Source: JAFGRU01 sp963665915 (GTDB lineage: Bacteria; Desulfobacterota; Desulfuromonadia; Desulfuromonadales; JAAYDE01). Taken from it: 64,000 nucleotides of DNA. Shown piece after piece: positions 27,399 to 36,192 of the stretch. The stretch lies in contig CAXXSG010000002.1 in NCBI GenBank assembly GCA_963665915.2, positions 186,001-250,000 of the forward strand. Direction: 5' to 3'. The first letter of the stretch is position 1; each line of letters starts with the position of its first letter. The translations under genes were made by a program, and so were the position numbers. The notes under the pieces were generated by a model. It was not told where the DNA came from and did no database searches. It saw nothing but the letters and a program-made list of their open reading frames with translations.

Positions 27399-27607
27399 GC
27401 TTACCTTTTAAAACATTTGATTTGTCCGGTCTCGGTTCCCGGTTTTTCTCCGGTTGTGATATCCTGCAAACTGGTATTAACCTAATAACGGCAGTTGAAA
27501 GCTAACCTCTTAAAGTGTCATGACCCTAAAATTATTATTAAAGATTAAGCTGTTAGCTTGTTTGCTTTTCGCTATTTGCCGAATTTAGGATTAAAGGTTT
27601 TTGGTTG

Positions 27608-28543
27608 ATGAATCTGGACAAAGGGGTTTTTCGGTTTGAGCCTGCCCCAAAAGATTCCGGGATGCGGCTGGATGTGTTTATTCCCTCCCGCCGTGAATTG
27701 TTCTCCAGGACAATGGTCCGAAAAGTGGTCGAACTTGGAGGCATTCATGTCGGCGGAAGGCGAGTCCGGCGGTGCTCCCATCCCGTACGTGAAGGGGAAA
27801 AGATCGAACTGTTTCTCGACGGTTATCCCCTGGAGATCTTTTCTTTGCAGGATGAACATATTTTGTTTCGGGATGCGTTTCTGATTGGAATCAATAAACC
27901 GCCCGGGATTGAAACCAATCCGACTCCCGCCCGTTATAAAGGGTCGCTTTACGAGGCTTTACTGCGTTTTCTCAAAAATCCTTACCGTCCTTTGGACCGG
28001 CCTGAACTGGGCATGGTTCAGAGATTGGACCGGGATACTTCGGGGGTCATGGTTTTTTCTATACACAGGAAAGCGCATAAGCCGTTGACAGCCAGTTTCA
28101 GGGAGCGCAAAGTCAGAAAGATTTACTGGGCGCTTGTTGAGGGCCATTTGGCCTGTCCGAAAGGTGACTTTCGCTCGCTTCTGGCTCGCAGCCATTCCAC
28201 CAATCGAATGAAATCCGTTTCCAGAGGCGGCAAGGAAGCCATAACCTTGTACCGGGTCGTGCAAAAATTCTCCGGCGTTTCCCTCGTGGAGGTTGAGATC
28301 CCCACCGGGAGATCTCATCAGATCCGGGTTCACTTTGCCGAGGCTGGACATCCTCTTCTGGGGGACAGTAAGTATGGAAAAAAGAATATGGCAGGAGTAG
28401 TTGTATGTGACCGGACAATGCTCCACGCCTGCAGCATTGACTTGCGTCATCCCATAAGTGGTAAGGATCTTTGTCTGGAGGCGCCTTTGTCTGATGATAT
28501 GAATAACGTTATACGCAGTCTCATGTCCTCCAAAGAGGAATGA
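27608..28543 (+). CDS. RluA/RluD family pseudouridine synthase
   Basis: Isomerises uridine in rRNA or tRNA. An N-terminal S4-like RNA-binding segment (about residues 15-75; MRLDVFIPSRR, GGIHVGGRRVRRCSHPV) precedes the RluA catalytic domain with INKPPGIETNPT, the catalytic Asp in MVQRLDRDTSGVMVFS, and the late motifs PTGRSHQIRVHFAEAGHPLLGDSKYG. 311 residues, normal length. ATG 27608 is preferred over TTG 27605, with AAAGG about 11 bases upstream. Which uridine is modified (23S as for RluD/RluC, or other) cannot be told from motifs alone. It precedes lgt by 49 bases. Confidence 0.92.
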   Translation: MNLDKGVFRFEPAPKDSGMRLDVFIPSRRELFSRTMVRKVVELGGIHVGGRRVRRCSHPVREGEKIELFLDGYPLEIFSLQDEHILFRDAFLIGINKPPGIETNPTPARYKGSLYEALLRFLKNPYRPLDRPELGMVQRLDRDTSGVMVFSIHRKAHKPLTASFRERKVRKIYWALVEGHLACPKGDFRSLLARSHSTNRMKSVSRGGKEAITLYRVVQKFSGVSLVEVEIPTGRSHQIRVHFAEAGHPLLGDSKYGKKNMAGVVVCDRTMLHACSIDLRHPISGKDLCLEAPLSDDMNNVIRSLMSSKEE

Positions 28544-28592
28544 CCAATAGAAAAATTGTATTTTATAAAAACTCTTTTCAGTTAGTGCTTTT

Positions 28593-29378
28593 ATGTTGTC
28601 ATATCCTCAAATTGATCCGGAAATATTCAGTATCGGCCCCTTATCTGTCCGCTGGTACGGCATGATGTATCTTTTGGCTTTTGCGTTCGGCTTTGGGATT
28701 CTCAAGCTTCTTTGCCGTCATCGCAAACTGGTTGTATCCAACGAGATTATTTCCGACCTGTTTTTTTATGTCATGCTGGGGGTCATTCTCGGTGGCAGAC
28801 TGGGGTACGTCCTTTTTTATAATCTGGATTTCTATGTCCATCACCCTTTGAGCGTTTTAGCCGTGTGGGAAGGCGGTATGAGTTTCCACGGGGGGCTTCT
28901 GGGGGTTATAATAGCTTCATGGTTCTTCTGTCGCAAAAAAGGTTTACCCACATTATTGATGGGCGATATCCTGGTGACGGCTTCGAGCCTGGGGCTCGGT
29001 TTCGGCCGGATCGGGAATTTCATCAATGCAGAGCTTTGGGGGCGGACCACGGACCTTCCCTGGGGCATGATTTTTCCCGGAGGCGGTCCCCTTCCACGCC
29101 ACCCGAGCCAGCTGTATGAAGCACTCCTTGAGGGAGTGGTCCTTTTTGCCATTCTCCTATGGATGCATAAAAGAGAGGTAACTGCCGGCATCCCATTTTT
29201 TTCTTTTTTCTTCTTTTACGGGCTCTTCCGATTTTTTGTGGAGTTTTTCCGTGAACCGGATGCCCAACTCGGCTTCTTATGGTCATTTGTTACCATGGGG
29301 CAGGTGCTTTCTATGCCAATGATTTTCCTTGGAATGGCGGGATGTTTTTTTGTCCTCAGAAAAAGGCGAACTCAATGA
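28593..29378 (+). CDS. lgt: Prolipoprotein diacylglyceryl transferase
   Basis: Adds diacylglycerol to the lipobox cysteine of prolipoproteins in the inner membrane. The 261-residue protein has about seven membrane helices. Family motifs are VRWYGMMYLLAF, GGRLGYVLFYN, the active-site HGGLLG, and GRIGNFINAELWGR, followed by PRHPSQLYEALLEG. The stop overlaps the HAD gene start (ATGA). It would serve the several lipoproteins in this window (MltD, OmpA-like, TPR, DUF4292-like, peptide-binding). Confidence 0.97.
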   Translation: MLSYPQIDPEIFSIGPLSVRWYGMMYLLAFAFGFGILKLLCRHRKLVVSNEIISDLFFYVMLGVILGGRLGYVLFYNLDFYVHHPLSVLAVWEGGMSFHGGLLGVIIASWFFCRKKGLPTLLMGDILVTASSLGLGFGRIGNFINAELWGRTTDLPWGMIFPGGGPLPRHPSQLYEALLEGVVLFAILLWMHKREVTAGIPFFSFFFFYGLFRFFVEFFREPDAQLGFLWSFVTMGQVLSMPMIFLGMAGCFFVLRKRRTQ

Positions 29379-30049
29379 AAAATATTCAAGGTATAATTTT
29401 TGATTTTGACGGCGTGCTGTTTGAAAGCAAACGTGCCAATCTGGCCTATTACAATCTGATTCTGGAGGAGTTCGGCGCTTCTCCCGTCAACCCTGAGAAT
29501 GAAGAAAAGGTTTTTCTATGTCATACTGCTAACAGCGCCCGGGTTTTCGAGGTTCTACTTGGTCCTGATTTGGTGCAGCAGGCCCTTGATTTTGCAACGG
29601 AACTCGGTTATCAGCAGTTTGTCCCCTTTATGGAAATGGAACCCAACCTGATTCCTTCCCTGAAAACCCTGTCCGGGAAAATGGCCCTGGGCGTAGCCAC
29701 CAACAGAGGAAAAAGCACTTTTGACATTCTCCGATATTTTGAGTTGTCTGAATATTTCAAGGTTGTGGTGACATGCCAGGATGTGCAGAACCCCAAACCG
29801 GACCCGGAGATGCTCTTTCTGGCGGCGGAACAACTGGGAATTGCAAAAGAAAATTTACTCTACGTCGGAGATTCGGAATTGGACAGGCAGGCTGCAGATG
29901 GTGCAGGGATTCTGTTTGCGGCTTACAAAGGGGAGGTGCAGGGGGACCTGGCGATAGAAGATCATTCGGATATTGTATCACTGCTTAAGGAATGCTCAGG
30001 GAGAAATTTGACCATTTCCAGTACGTTCCCGCCATCCAGCCTGCGGTAG
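29375..30049 (+). CDS. HAD-family phosphatase, phosphoglycolate-phosphatase-like
   Basis: A 224-residue haloacid-dehalogenase hydrolase. Motif I is IIFDFDGVLFESKR (nucleophile Asp and the second Asp), motif II GVATNRGKS, motif III Lys in NPKPDPEML and motif IV VGDSELDRQAADGAG. A helical cap lies between motifs I and II, as in phosphoglycolate phosphatases (subfamily IA); the substrate is not decided. ATG 29375 overlaps the lgt stop by four bases, so it is translationally coupled. The last 88 bases overlap the 3' end of the convergent RsbW-type gene; the HAD tail there (GRNLTISSTFPPSSLR) is not family-like. Confidence 0.88.
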   Translation: MKNIQGIIFDFDGVLFESKRANLAYYNLILEEFGASPVNPENEEKVFLCHTANSARVFEVLLGPDLVQQALDFATELGYQQFVPFMEMEPNLIPSLKTLSGKMALGVATNRGKSTFDILRYFELSEYFKVVVTCQDVQNPKPDPEMLFLAAEQLGIAKENLLYVGDSELDRQAADGAGILFAAYKGEVQGDLAIEDHSDIVSLLKECSGRNLTISSTFPPSSLR

Positions 30050-30417
30050 GAAACCTTGTCCATCAGGGAGCGGATGATAAAAATTCCACGCCCGTGTTCA
30101 TCGAGCGCTTCCACATTCGGGGTTGAAAGAGTGTCGATGTCAAAGCCCTCCCCTTGGTCAAACACCTTGATATTCAAGCTTTTACAATGGATGCTGATGC
30201 TGATATGGACTTCTTTTTCCGGGTCCTCTTCATTGCCGTGGAGCATGGCGTTGGCAATTGATTCGGTGAGAACCAGATTTATGTGATAAGCCAGCTCTTC
30301 CCGATCGCCCTTATACTTTTCGAGGGCTCTTGCCATATTTTCCCCAATACGTCCTATCAGCCTCAGGTAGCGGGTCTTGTTGGGGACACGTATGTCGACT
30401 TCGATTTTTTCTTGCAT
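29962..30417 (-). CDS. RsbW-type anti-sigma factor / serine kinase (HATPase_c)
   Basis: A 151-residue GHKL ATPase. N-box NLVLTESIANAMLHGN, G1 box DQGEGFDID, G2 box HGRGIFIIRSLMD: the arrangement of RsbW/SpoIIAB kinases that phosphorylate a STAS antagonist and hold a target such as a sigma factor. It is 21 bases downstream of the STAS gene, which is itself downstream of a PP2C phosphatase, giving the three parts of a partner-switching module. No sigma factor gene is in the cluster, so the final target is not known. Its 3' end overlaps the convergent HAD gene by 88 bases. Confidence 0.9.
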   Translation of the reverse strand: MQEKIEVDIRVPNKTRYLRLIGRIGENMARALEKYKGDREELAYHINLVLTESIANAMLHGNEEDPEKEVHISISIHCKSLNIKVFDQGEGFDIDTLSTPNVEALDEHGRGIFIIRSLMDKVSYRRLDGGNVLEMVKFLPEHSLSSDTISE

Positions 30418-30438
30418 TCTCTCTCCGGAGGAGCGAGG

Positions 30439-30774
30439 TCAGAAACTGGCGAGCGCTTCTTCCGAACTGGGGAAAATTTCAAATACCCGATGAAGCCGCG
30501 TTAACTCAAACATTGATTTTACCTGGGATTGTAGACCGCACAGTTTGAGATTGCCGTTTCTCGCTGTGGCGTTTTTGAACCCGGAGACGAGAGCGCCCAG
30601 CCCGGAGGAATCCACAAACCGAACCCCTTTCAGGTCGATCACCAGATTGTTTTTTCCATCCTCAAAAAGGCTCAACATCTGCGATTTGAATTCACTGCTG
30701 TTGTGAGCATCAAGCCGCTCTTCTTTTACCTCAATGAGCACGGCGGGGCCTTTTTCAGAGATATCGCAATTCAT
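30439..30774 (-). CDS. STAS-domain anti-sigma-factor antagonist (RsbV/SpoIIAA-like)
   Basis: A 111-residue single STAS domain. It shows the phosphorylatable serine motif VRFVDSSGLGALVSG, preceded by NLVIDLKG and followed by GLQSQVKSMFELTRLHRVFEIF. In partner switching the unphosphorylated form binds the RsbW-type kinase and frees the target, and the PP2C phosphatase reactivates it. Here the kinase is 21 bases downstream and the phosphatase 122 bases upstream, all on the same strand. Confidence 0.94.
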   Translation of the reverse strand: MNCDISEKGPAVLIEVKEERLDAHNSSEFKSQMLSLFEDGKNNLVIDLKGVRFVDSSGLGALVSGFKNATARNGNLKLCGLQSQVKSMFELTRLHRVFEIFPSSEEALASF

Positions 30775-30896
30775 TGAATAATTCCTCCAGGAAAGATAAG
30801 TATCAGCATAAATTCAGTAAGAAGTTTCCTATTTAAAATAACATATTTTTTGATTTTCTGGGTTGCAATCTTCATTTTTCAGGGAATTGTTTGTTT

Positions 30897-33800
30897 TCAT
30901 TTTGTCTTCAGAATAACTAGAGACACATCATCATCAAAATTTTCTTTCCCCGAAAACTGCTTAACTTCTTCGAGCAGAAGATTAATCATGACCGTTGGTT
31001 CCGAGCGATTGTTGCGACTCAGAAAGGCGGACAAACGGTCCTCCCCGAAAAAGTCATTATGGCTGTTCTCCGCTTCGGTAATGCCATCGGTATAGAGCAG
31101 GAGAGTATCCTCGGGATGGAGCATATCCTCTTTCTCTTCGAAATCGACTTCTTTTTTTACTCCCAGGATTAGCCCTTCGGCATCCAGACGGTCACAGGTG
31201 GCATCAAGGCCGCGATAAATGATTGGAGGATTGTGTCCGGCGCTGGCATAGGTAAAACGCCTCGTTTTTACGTTGTAGTGGATGTAGAACATGGTAATGA
31301 AAAGTTCTGCCTTTGTAAGGTCCTGGTAAAAAAACTCGTTCAAAGAGTGCATGATTGCCCCGGGAGTCAGATTTTTTGTCGCCCAGGCGTGAATAAAAGT
31401 CCGGGCCTGGGCCATGAGAAGAGCGGCACCCACGTTATGGCCCGAGACATCGGCAATAAGAATATCCAGATACTCACCTTGCTTAAAAAGGAAGTCGTAA
31501 TAGTCGCCCCCGACAAGACGCGCCGTCTCACAGGTTCCGGCTAGAGACAGATTGGGAATTTTCGGAACCTGGGCGGGGAGAAGACTGAGCTGGATGGTCT
31601 TGGCAATTTCCAGCTCTTTTTCCTGCCGCCGCGCTTCAATCAATTTCTCCATTTGGTTGGCATTGCGCCAGGCTACACCGACCTGGCCGGCCAGACTTTT
31701 GAAAAACTCAACAAACTCTTCCGTAAAAATTCCTTTGATGGATCTTGAAAACGCCGACAGAACGCCTATCGGTTGGCCTTCAATAACAATCGGAGTATGA
31801 GCAAACGATTTGATCCCTTCCTTTTTAACGATTTCAACAGAGGTGGGATTGTGAATGACATCCGTATCATTGATAACAATCACGGTGTTGTCCTGAAAAG
31901 ATTCTGTGACATAAGTGCGATGATTCATATCGCGTTCGGACGTCAGCAGATGCTCCATGCTCATGCCGATCTGACTGCGGACTGTCAAAGTTTCTTTCTG
32001 GACATCAAAAATGCGAATGATACAGAGGTCGAGCATGAATTGCTGGACCAGAAGCTTCAGAATGTCGTCAAAGATTTTCTGTAGACTTTTTCCGCTGGCC
32101 ACCACACGGGCAGACTCATACAGAACGCTTAGTTGTTCACGGCTTTCCGTGCGGCTGAGGGTGACGTTGCCGAAAATGTCGAAAACATCTTCCATTTTGC
32201 TGCCACGCGCCGCCAGGTAGTTTTCGATAATAATGCGGGCCGGTGCAGCTCCGACAGACCCGGCCAGGGTTTTTTCCGTAAATCTTTTGAGGGTGGGAAT
32301 TTCGTGTTCAGGCAGACTTCCCCGATGGTCGATCATTTTATCTTTGAGAAAATCGTTGATGGCGGAACTGGCCCGCTCTTCCCCAATAAATTTGGTCATA
32401 AGTTCCACAAACTCCACAATCGTCGGAGCTTTGCTGAGAATTTTCGGTTGTTTTTCCAGGGTTCTTACCTCAAGATCCATGATGAATTTTCGGCCCTGCT
32501 CTTCCTCTCTTCGACTCCTTTTGGTCGCAAGAGAAACAAGTACAAATGCCCCGATGTTGAAAAAGAGGCTCCAGAAAAGGGCGTGAGAGTGAATGTCGAG
32601 GTTCTGCAGACCGAACAGACTGTGCGGTCTCAAAAAGTGAAAGCCCCACAGCCCATTTTCCAGAAAATCGCTTGTCATTTGTGCGGAAGAGATGAGAGAT
32701 GGAATGAGAAGGGTGTAGGCCCAGATGGAAAACCCTAGAACCAATCCTGTCATGGCGCCGTTTCTGGACGCTTTTTCCCAGAAAAGACCTCCCAGGAGGG
32801 ATGGGACGAACTGAATAGCTCCAACCAATGAGATCAGGCCGATATTGATCAGTGAGTAGGACTCTCCAATGATGTGGTAGTAAAGATATCCCCCCAAAAT
32901 GACCACAAAAATGCCTGCCCTTTTGGTGTTGATCAAAAATCCTGACAGCGAAGAGACTTTTTTGAATTTCAGAACCACCGGCATCACCAGATGGTTGAGA
33001 ATCATGGTGGAAAGGGTCACTGAGCTGACCATTACCAGCCCTGCTGATGCTGAAAGCCCTCCTATGAAAGCCATCAGTGCAAGCCAGGGGGGGCCTTTGT
33101 CCATTGGGATTTTGAGGGCAAAATAGTCCCCCAAGGAGACGTCTCCGCCATAAAAAATGAGGCCGGACAGGGCGATCGGGATAATAAAGATATTAAAAAT
33201 AAGCATGTAAGCCGGAAGAAACCATGTGGCTGTTCGGAGATGTTTTTCATCGCAGTTTTCAATCACCATGACATGGAACTGACTTGGAAGGCAGATGAAG
33301 GCCATCATGGAAAGCAGAATCAGGGTAAACCATTGAGAATAAGGAATAACGTCCGTTCCGAGTGAAAAAAAATCGCCGTGGTTCGGGAACCGGGCCAGGA
33401 ATTGGCTGAAAATGTCATTGAAACCATTGAAAAGACCGAATGTCACGAAGATGCCTATCCCCAGAAAAGCGAAAAACTTGACCAGGGACTGTAAGGCGAT
33501 AGCCGCTATCAATCCGTCATGGCGTTCCGAGGCATCCAGGTGGCGGGCGCCGAAAAGGACGCAGAAAAGGCCCAGCAGAAGAGCTATAACAAGCGCGGAA
33601 TCGATATAGGAAGGGAGCGTTGGTGAGACCTCGATAATCTTGTGGGGGATTTGACCTTGGGGTATGGAGAGCAGATCGAAGGTATGAAAAAGGTCGATAA
33701 TATGCTGGGGGCTGACGACCGGGGGAATTTCAAGGAGATCGAAAGTTTGAGCTATGGCTTTGAGCTGGACAGCGATATAGGGGAGGGTGCTGAAAATGAT

Positions 33801-34169
33801 GAAAATCGTCGCCACGGCACCCAGTGAGGCGGATTTCCCGTAGCGGCTGGAGATAAAGTCGGCCAGACTGACGATGTGCTGTTCTTTGCATATGTGGACA
33901 ATTTTTCGCAGCAGGAAACACCACGCAAAAACCATCAGGGTAGGTCCGAGATAAAGGGCCAGGAAATCGAGTCCACCGGTTGCGGCACGGCCCACGCTGC
34001 CGTAAAAACTTAGAGAACTCAAAAATATCGTAATTGAGAGGGCGTAGATATAGGGATTGGCTGTCAGGCACTTTCCTGCCCTGCGCCTTTTATCGGCATA
34101 AAAAGCGACGGCAAACAAGAGCCCGAAATAAAGGAGGGATATGCCGGCAACAATGGCAAAAGGGATCAT
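30897..34169 (-). CDS. SLC5-type sodium/solute symporter fused to GAF and SpoIIE/PP2C phosphatase
   Basis: A 1090-residue membrane signalling protein. Residues 1 to about 555 form a complete SSS/SLC5-like transporter with about 13 hydrophobic helices. A charged linker (about 565-690; FVELMTKFIGEERASSAIND) resembles in position the STAC linker that joins SLC5 transporters to kinases in CbrA. A GAF domain follows (about 700-840), then a PP2C phosphatase of SpoIIE/RsbU type: RLVGGDYYDF near 888, IADVSGHNVGAALLMA near 909, and the closing FDDDVSLVIL. The Asp residues for Mn/Mg binding (GGDYYD, DVSG, DDD) are present. The likely substrate is the phosphorylated STAS protein encoded next. The start overlaps the small upstream membrane gene by four bases. 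Ligand unknown. Confidence 0.93.
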   Translation of the reverse strand: MIPFAIVAGISLLYFGLLFAVAFYADKRRRAGKCLTANPYIYALSITIFLSSLSFYGSVGRAATGGLDFLALYLGPTLMVFAWCFLLRKIVHICKEQHIVSLADFISSRYGKSASLGAVATIFIIFSTLPYIAVQLKAIAQTFDLLEIPPVVSPQHIIDLFHTFDLLSIPQGQIPHKIIEVSPTLPSYIDSALVIALLLGLFCVLFGARHLDASERHDGLIAAIALQSLVKFFAFLGIGIFVTFGLFNGFNDIFSQFLARFPNHGDFFSLGTDVIPYSQWFTLILLSMMAFICLPSQFHVMVIENCDEKHLRTATWFLPAYMLIFNIFIIPIALSGLIFYGGDVSLGDYFALKIPMDKGPPWLALMAFIGGLSASAGLVMVSSVTLSTMILNHLVMPVVLKFKKVSSLSGFLINTKRAGIFVVILGGYLYYHIIGESYSLINIGLISLVGAIQFVPSLLGGLFWEKASRNGAMTGLVLGFSIWAYTLLIPSLISSAQMTSDFLENGLWGFHFLRPHSLFGLQNLDIHSHALFWSLFFNIGAFVLVSLATKRSRREEEQGRKFIMDLEVRTLEKQPKILSKAPTIVEFVELMTKFIGEERASSAINDFLKDKMIDHRGSLPEHEIPTLKRFTEKTLAGSVGAAPARIIIENYLAARGSKMEDVFDIFGNVTLSRTESREQLSVLYESARVVASGKSLQKIFDDILKLLVQQFMLDLCIIRIFDVQKETLTVRSQIGMSMEHLLTSERDMNHRTYVTESFQDNTVIVINDTDVIHNPTSVEIVKKEGIKSFAHTPIVIEGQPIGVLSAFSRSIKGIFTEEFVEFFKSLAGQVGVAWRNANQMEKLIEARRQEKELEIAKTIQLSLLPAQVPKIPNLSLAGTCETARLVGGDYYDFLFKQGEYLDILIADVSGHNVGAALLMAQARTFIHAWATKNLTPGAIMHSLNEFFYQDLTKAELFITMFYIHYNVKTRRFTYASAGHNPPIIYRGLDATCDRLDAEGLILGVKKEVDFEEKEDMLHPEDTLLLYTDGITEAENSHNDFFGEDRLSAFLSRNNRSEPTVMINLLLEEVKQFSGKENFDDDVSLVILKTK

Positions 34170-34420
34170 TGCTGATCCTTCCTTTGCTCTCTGTTGTTTT
34201 CACCCTGATCTGAGCTTTGGCAGAGAATATGTAAGAAGACAATAAGGGCAATAATCAAAAGTGACCACACGAAAAAAATGTAGACAATCAGGGTCGGCAT
34301 ACCGAAAAAAAACCCTTGGGTGTTGAAAACCTGAATAAAGGGGAAATTCAAAATCACCATCCCCACGGCAATACTGAGCAGCCAGATTTCTTTTGGTTTT
34401 TGTACAGGTCTTTTTTTCAT
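34166..34420 (-). CDS. Small two-helix membrane protein coupled to the symporter-phosphatase
   Basis: 84 residues with two hydrophobic helices (about 13-33 and 40-65) and a hydrophilic C-terminal tail. Its style (PFIQVFNTQGFFFGMPTLIVYIFFVW) is that of the small DUF485/DUF3311-type proteins that accompany SSS-family transporters. It overlaps both neighbours by four bases (ATGA), so it must be translated with the kinase upstream and the symporter-phosphatase downstream. By analogy with the small ORF upstream of cbrA in Pseudomonas it may assist assembly or expression of the transporter; that role is inference. Confidence 0.8.
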   Translation of the reverse strand: MKKRPVQKPKEIWLLSIAVGMVILNFPFIQVFNTQGFFFGMPTLIVYIFFVWSLLIIALIVFLHILCQSSDQGENNREQRKDQQ

Positions 34421-35994
34421 GTCCGGGGTTCATTTTTTTTTAATAGTTGGGTCAGGATAAGGCCGATATTATATTCCACTTCCCGAGTAGTGTCGACTTT
34501 AATGGTTTTTGGGCTTTTTTCAACTTTTTCAAACGTTGCCGACTGTCCGGGCAGAAGCGCGGCGCGGCCGTCGGAAACATCCCGTCCCTCAATCTCTCTT
34601 TTTACCAGGCGCTTAAGAAGGGTCGATTTTTCACAGACCACATGGACAAGAAGAAAGTCTGCCGAATGATTCCGAGCGACTTCCGCCATTGTCAGGCGAT
34701 GTTTTGTTTGTGCAAAAGAGGCATCGGCAATAACGGAATTCCCCCGACTTAACTCATCGGCCGCATGTATAATGAGTTCATCGTACGTCCTGTCTGTCAT
34801 TTTCTGGGTGTAAATTCCGGTCGCAAAGGGGACCTGAACTTTTTCTTCGGACACTAATCCCGCCAGTTGTTTCCGCAAGGGATCGGACTGGAGAAGGGTT
34901 GCTCCCGTGGCTTGGGAAAGTTTGCGGCTGACAACAGATTTTCCGGTTCCCATCAGCCCACAGGTGATCAGCAGAAATGGAGTCGTGAGATAACCCATGG
35001 CCAGATTGAAGTAGCGGCAGGCCAACTCCCGTGCTGTCTGAAAAGTTTCTTCGCCGGGTTCATGTTGATTCATGGCAATGGATTCCACTTTGCCCCGCAC
35101 CCAGGCCCGGTAAATTTTGTAAAATGGAAGAAGAGTTTCATGCCCCTCGTGCGTACCTGAGTGATCGAGGTAAGTGTTCAGGAGCCTCTGGGCCAGGTCT
35201 CTGCGTCCACGGAATTCCAGGTCCATCAATAGAAAAGCCAGATCGGAGAGAACGTCCGATATGCGAAAACGCTGATTGAATTCGATACAGTCGTAGATTT
35301 TGACAGGATGGGTGAGGCAGATGTGTTCCGTGTGCAGATCGCCGTGGACTTCTCGCACAAAGCCGTTCCGCTCCCTTTGTTCAAACAGGTTCCGGTCGAC
35401 CGCCAATAGTTTCTTCAGAGTTTTCTGACTGATCCTCAGGCCGGGTGCGGGAATTGTCTGGTCGGCAAAGGGTTCGGTCTGGCGAAAGTTTTCCTGCCAG
35501 TTGCTCTGAATCGAATCCCAGTCACGCAACGATGGGGCAATTTCGGAGACAGGTGGGGCTTTCTGATGGATTTTCGCCAGATAGGTTCCCAGGCGGTCCA
35601 TTTCGTCCGCCAGTGCAGGCTCGTTTCGCTCGAGAAGGACATCCAGCATACGTTCTTTAGGGAGCCTTTTCATGCGAACGGCATATTCAACGATATCGCC
35701 TTCTTCTCCGTTCAGGACCAAGCGTTCTCCCATGACTCGAATGGGTATGACGTCGAGGTAGGTGTCCTGACAGAAACGGCGGTTAAGACGAATTTCCTCT
35801 TGGCAAAAAAACAGGCGTCTTTCGAGGGTTGTGAAATTCAGGAAGCCCAGATCCAGGGGTTTTTTGATTTTGTAGACATGCCTGTCTGTGAAATAGAGTT
35901 GGGAGATATGGGTCTCAAGGAAAGAGATCGGACCGGTTTTCTCCGGATAGGTGTCTGGACAAAGAAGACTTCGATGCAGGGCGCATTCATCCAT
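34417..35994 (-). CDS. APH-like phosphotransferase fused to a P-loop kinase
   Basis: A 525-residue cytosolic protein. ATG 35994 with AAGGA 7 bases upstream is preferred over ATG 36021. The N-terminal half is aminoglycoside-phosphotransferase-like: KIKKPLDLGFLNFTT (Lys for ATP) and the catalytic loop VHGDLHTEHICL near residue 216, with IYDCIEFNQRFRISD after it. The C-terminal half is a small-molecule P-loop kinase with Walker A GLMGTGKSVVSRK near 346. This two-domain type is widespread in proteobacteria and of unknown substrate; resistance should not be assumed. It is the first gene of the symporter/partner-switching operon, joined by a four-base overlap. Confidence 0.85.
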   Translation of the reverse strand: MDECALHRSLLCPDTYPEKTGPISFLETHISQLYFTDRHVYKIKKPLDLGFLNFTTLERRLFFCQEEIRLNRRFCQDTYLDVIPIRVMGERLVLNGEEGDIVEYAVRMKRLPKERMLDVLLERNEPALADEMDRLGTYLAKIHQKAPPVSEIAPSLRDWDSIQSNWQENFRQTEPFADQTIPAPGLRISQKTLKKLLAVDRNLFEQRERNGFVREVHGDLHTEHICLTHPVKIYDCIEFNQRFRISDVLSDLAFLLMDLEFRGRRDLAQRLLNTYLDHSGTHEGHETLLPFYKIYRAWVRGKVESIAMNQHEPGEETFQTARELACRYFNLAMGYLTTPFLLITCGLMGTGKSVVSRKLSQATGATLLQSDPLRKQLAGLVSEEKVQVPFATGIYTQKMTDRTYDELIIHAADELSRGNSVIADASFAQTKHRLTMAEVARNHSADFLLVHVVCEKSTLLKRLVKREIEGRDVSDGRAALLPGQSATFEKVEKSPKTIKVDTTREVEYNIGLILTQLLKKNEPRT

Positions 35995-36192
35995 TCTCTT
36001 TCCTTGCTGGAGGAGCCGCATGTCAAAATTTTAGCACAAAAGAGAAGGCTGTAAAGAAGCGGGCAAGGGGTTTGAATTTGACCTGAAAAGGGGTGTGTGA
36101 TAGCTTTCATTACAGTATTCTTTATTTCAGGAATTGTTTTCTACAGCTCGTTTTGCCCTTGACGCTTCGCTTTCTACCGACAGGATACGTCT

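Noticed and set aside
20476..28582. The 14-mer AACTCTTTTCAGTT shared upstream of nadC (about 20477) and lgt (about 28570)
   Set aside because: Several 14-base matches are expected by chance in 64 kb and no wider similarity surrounds them.
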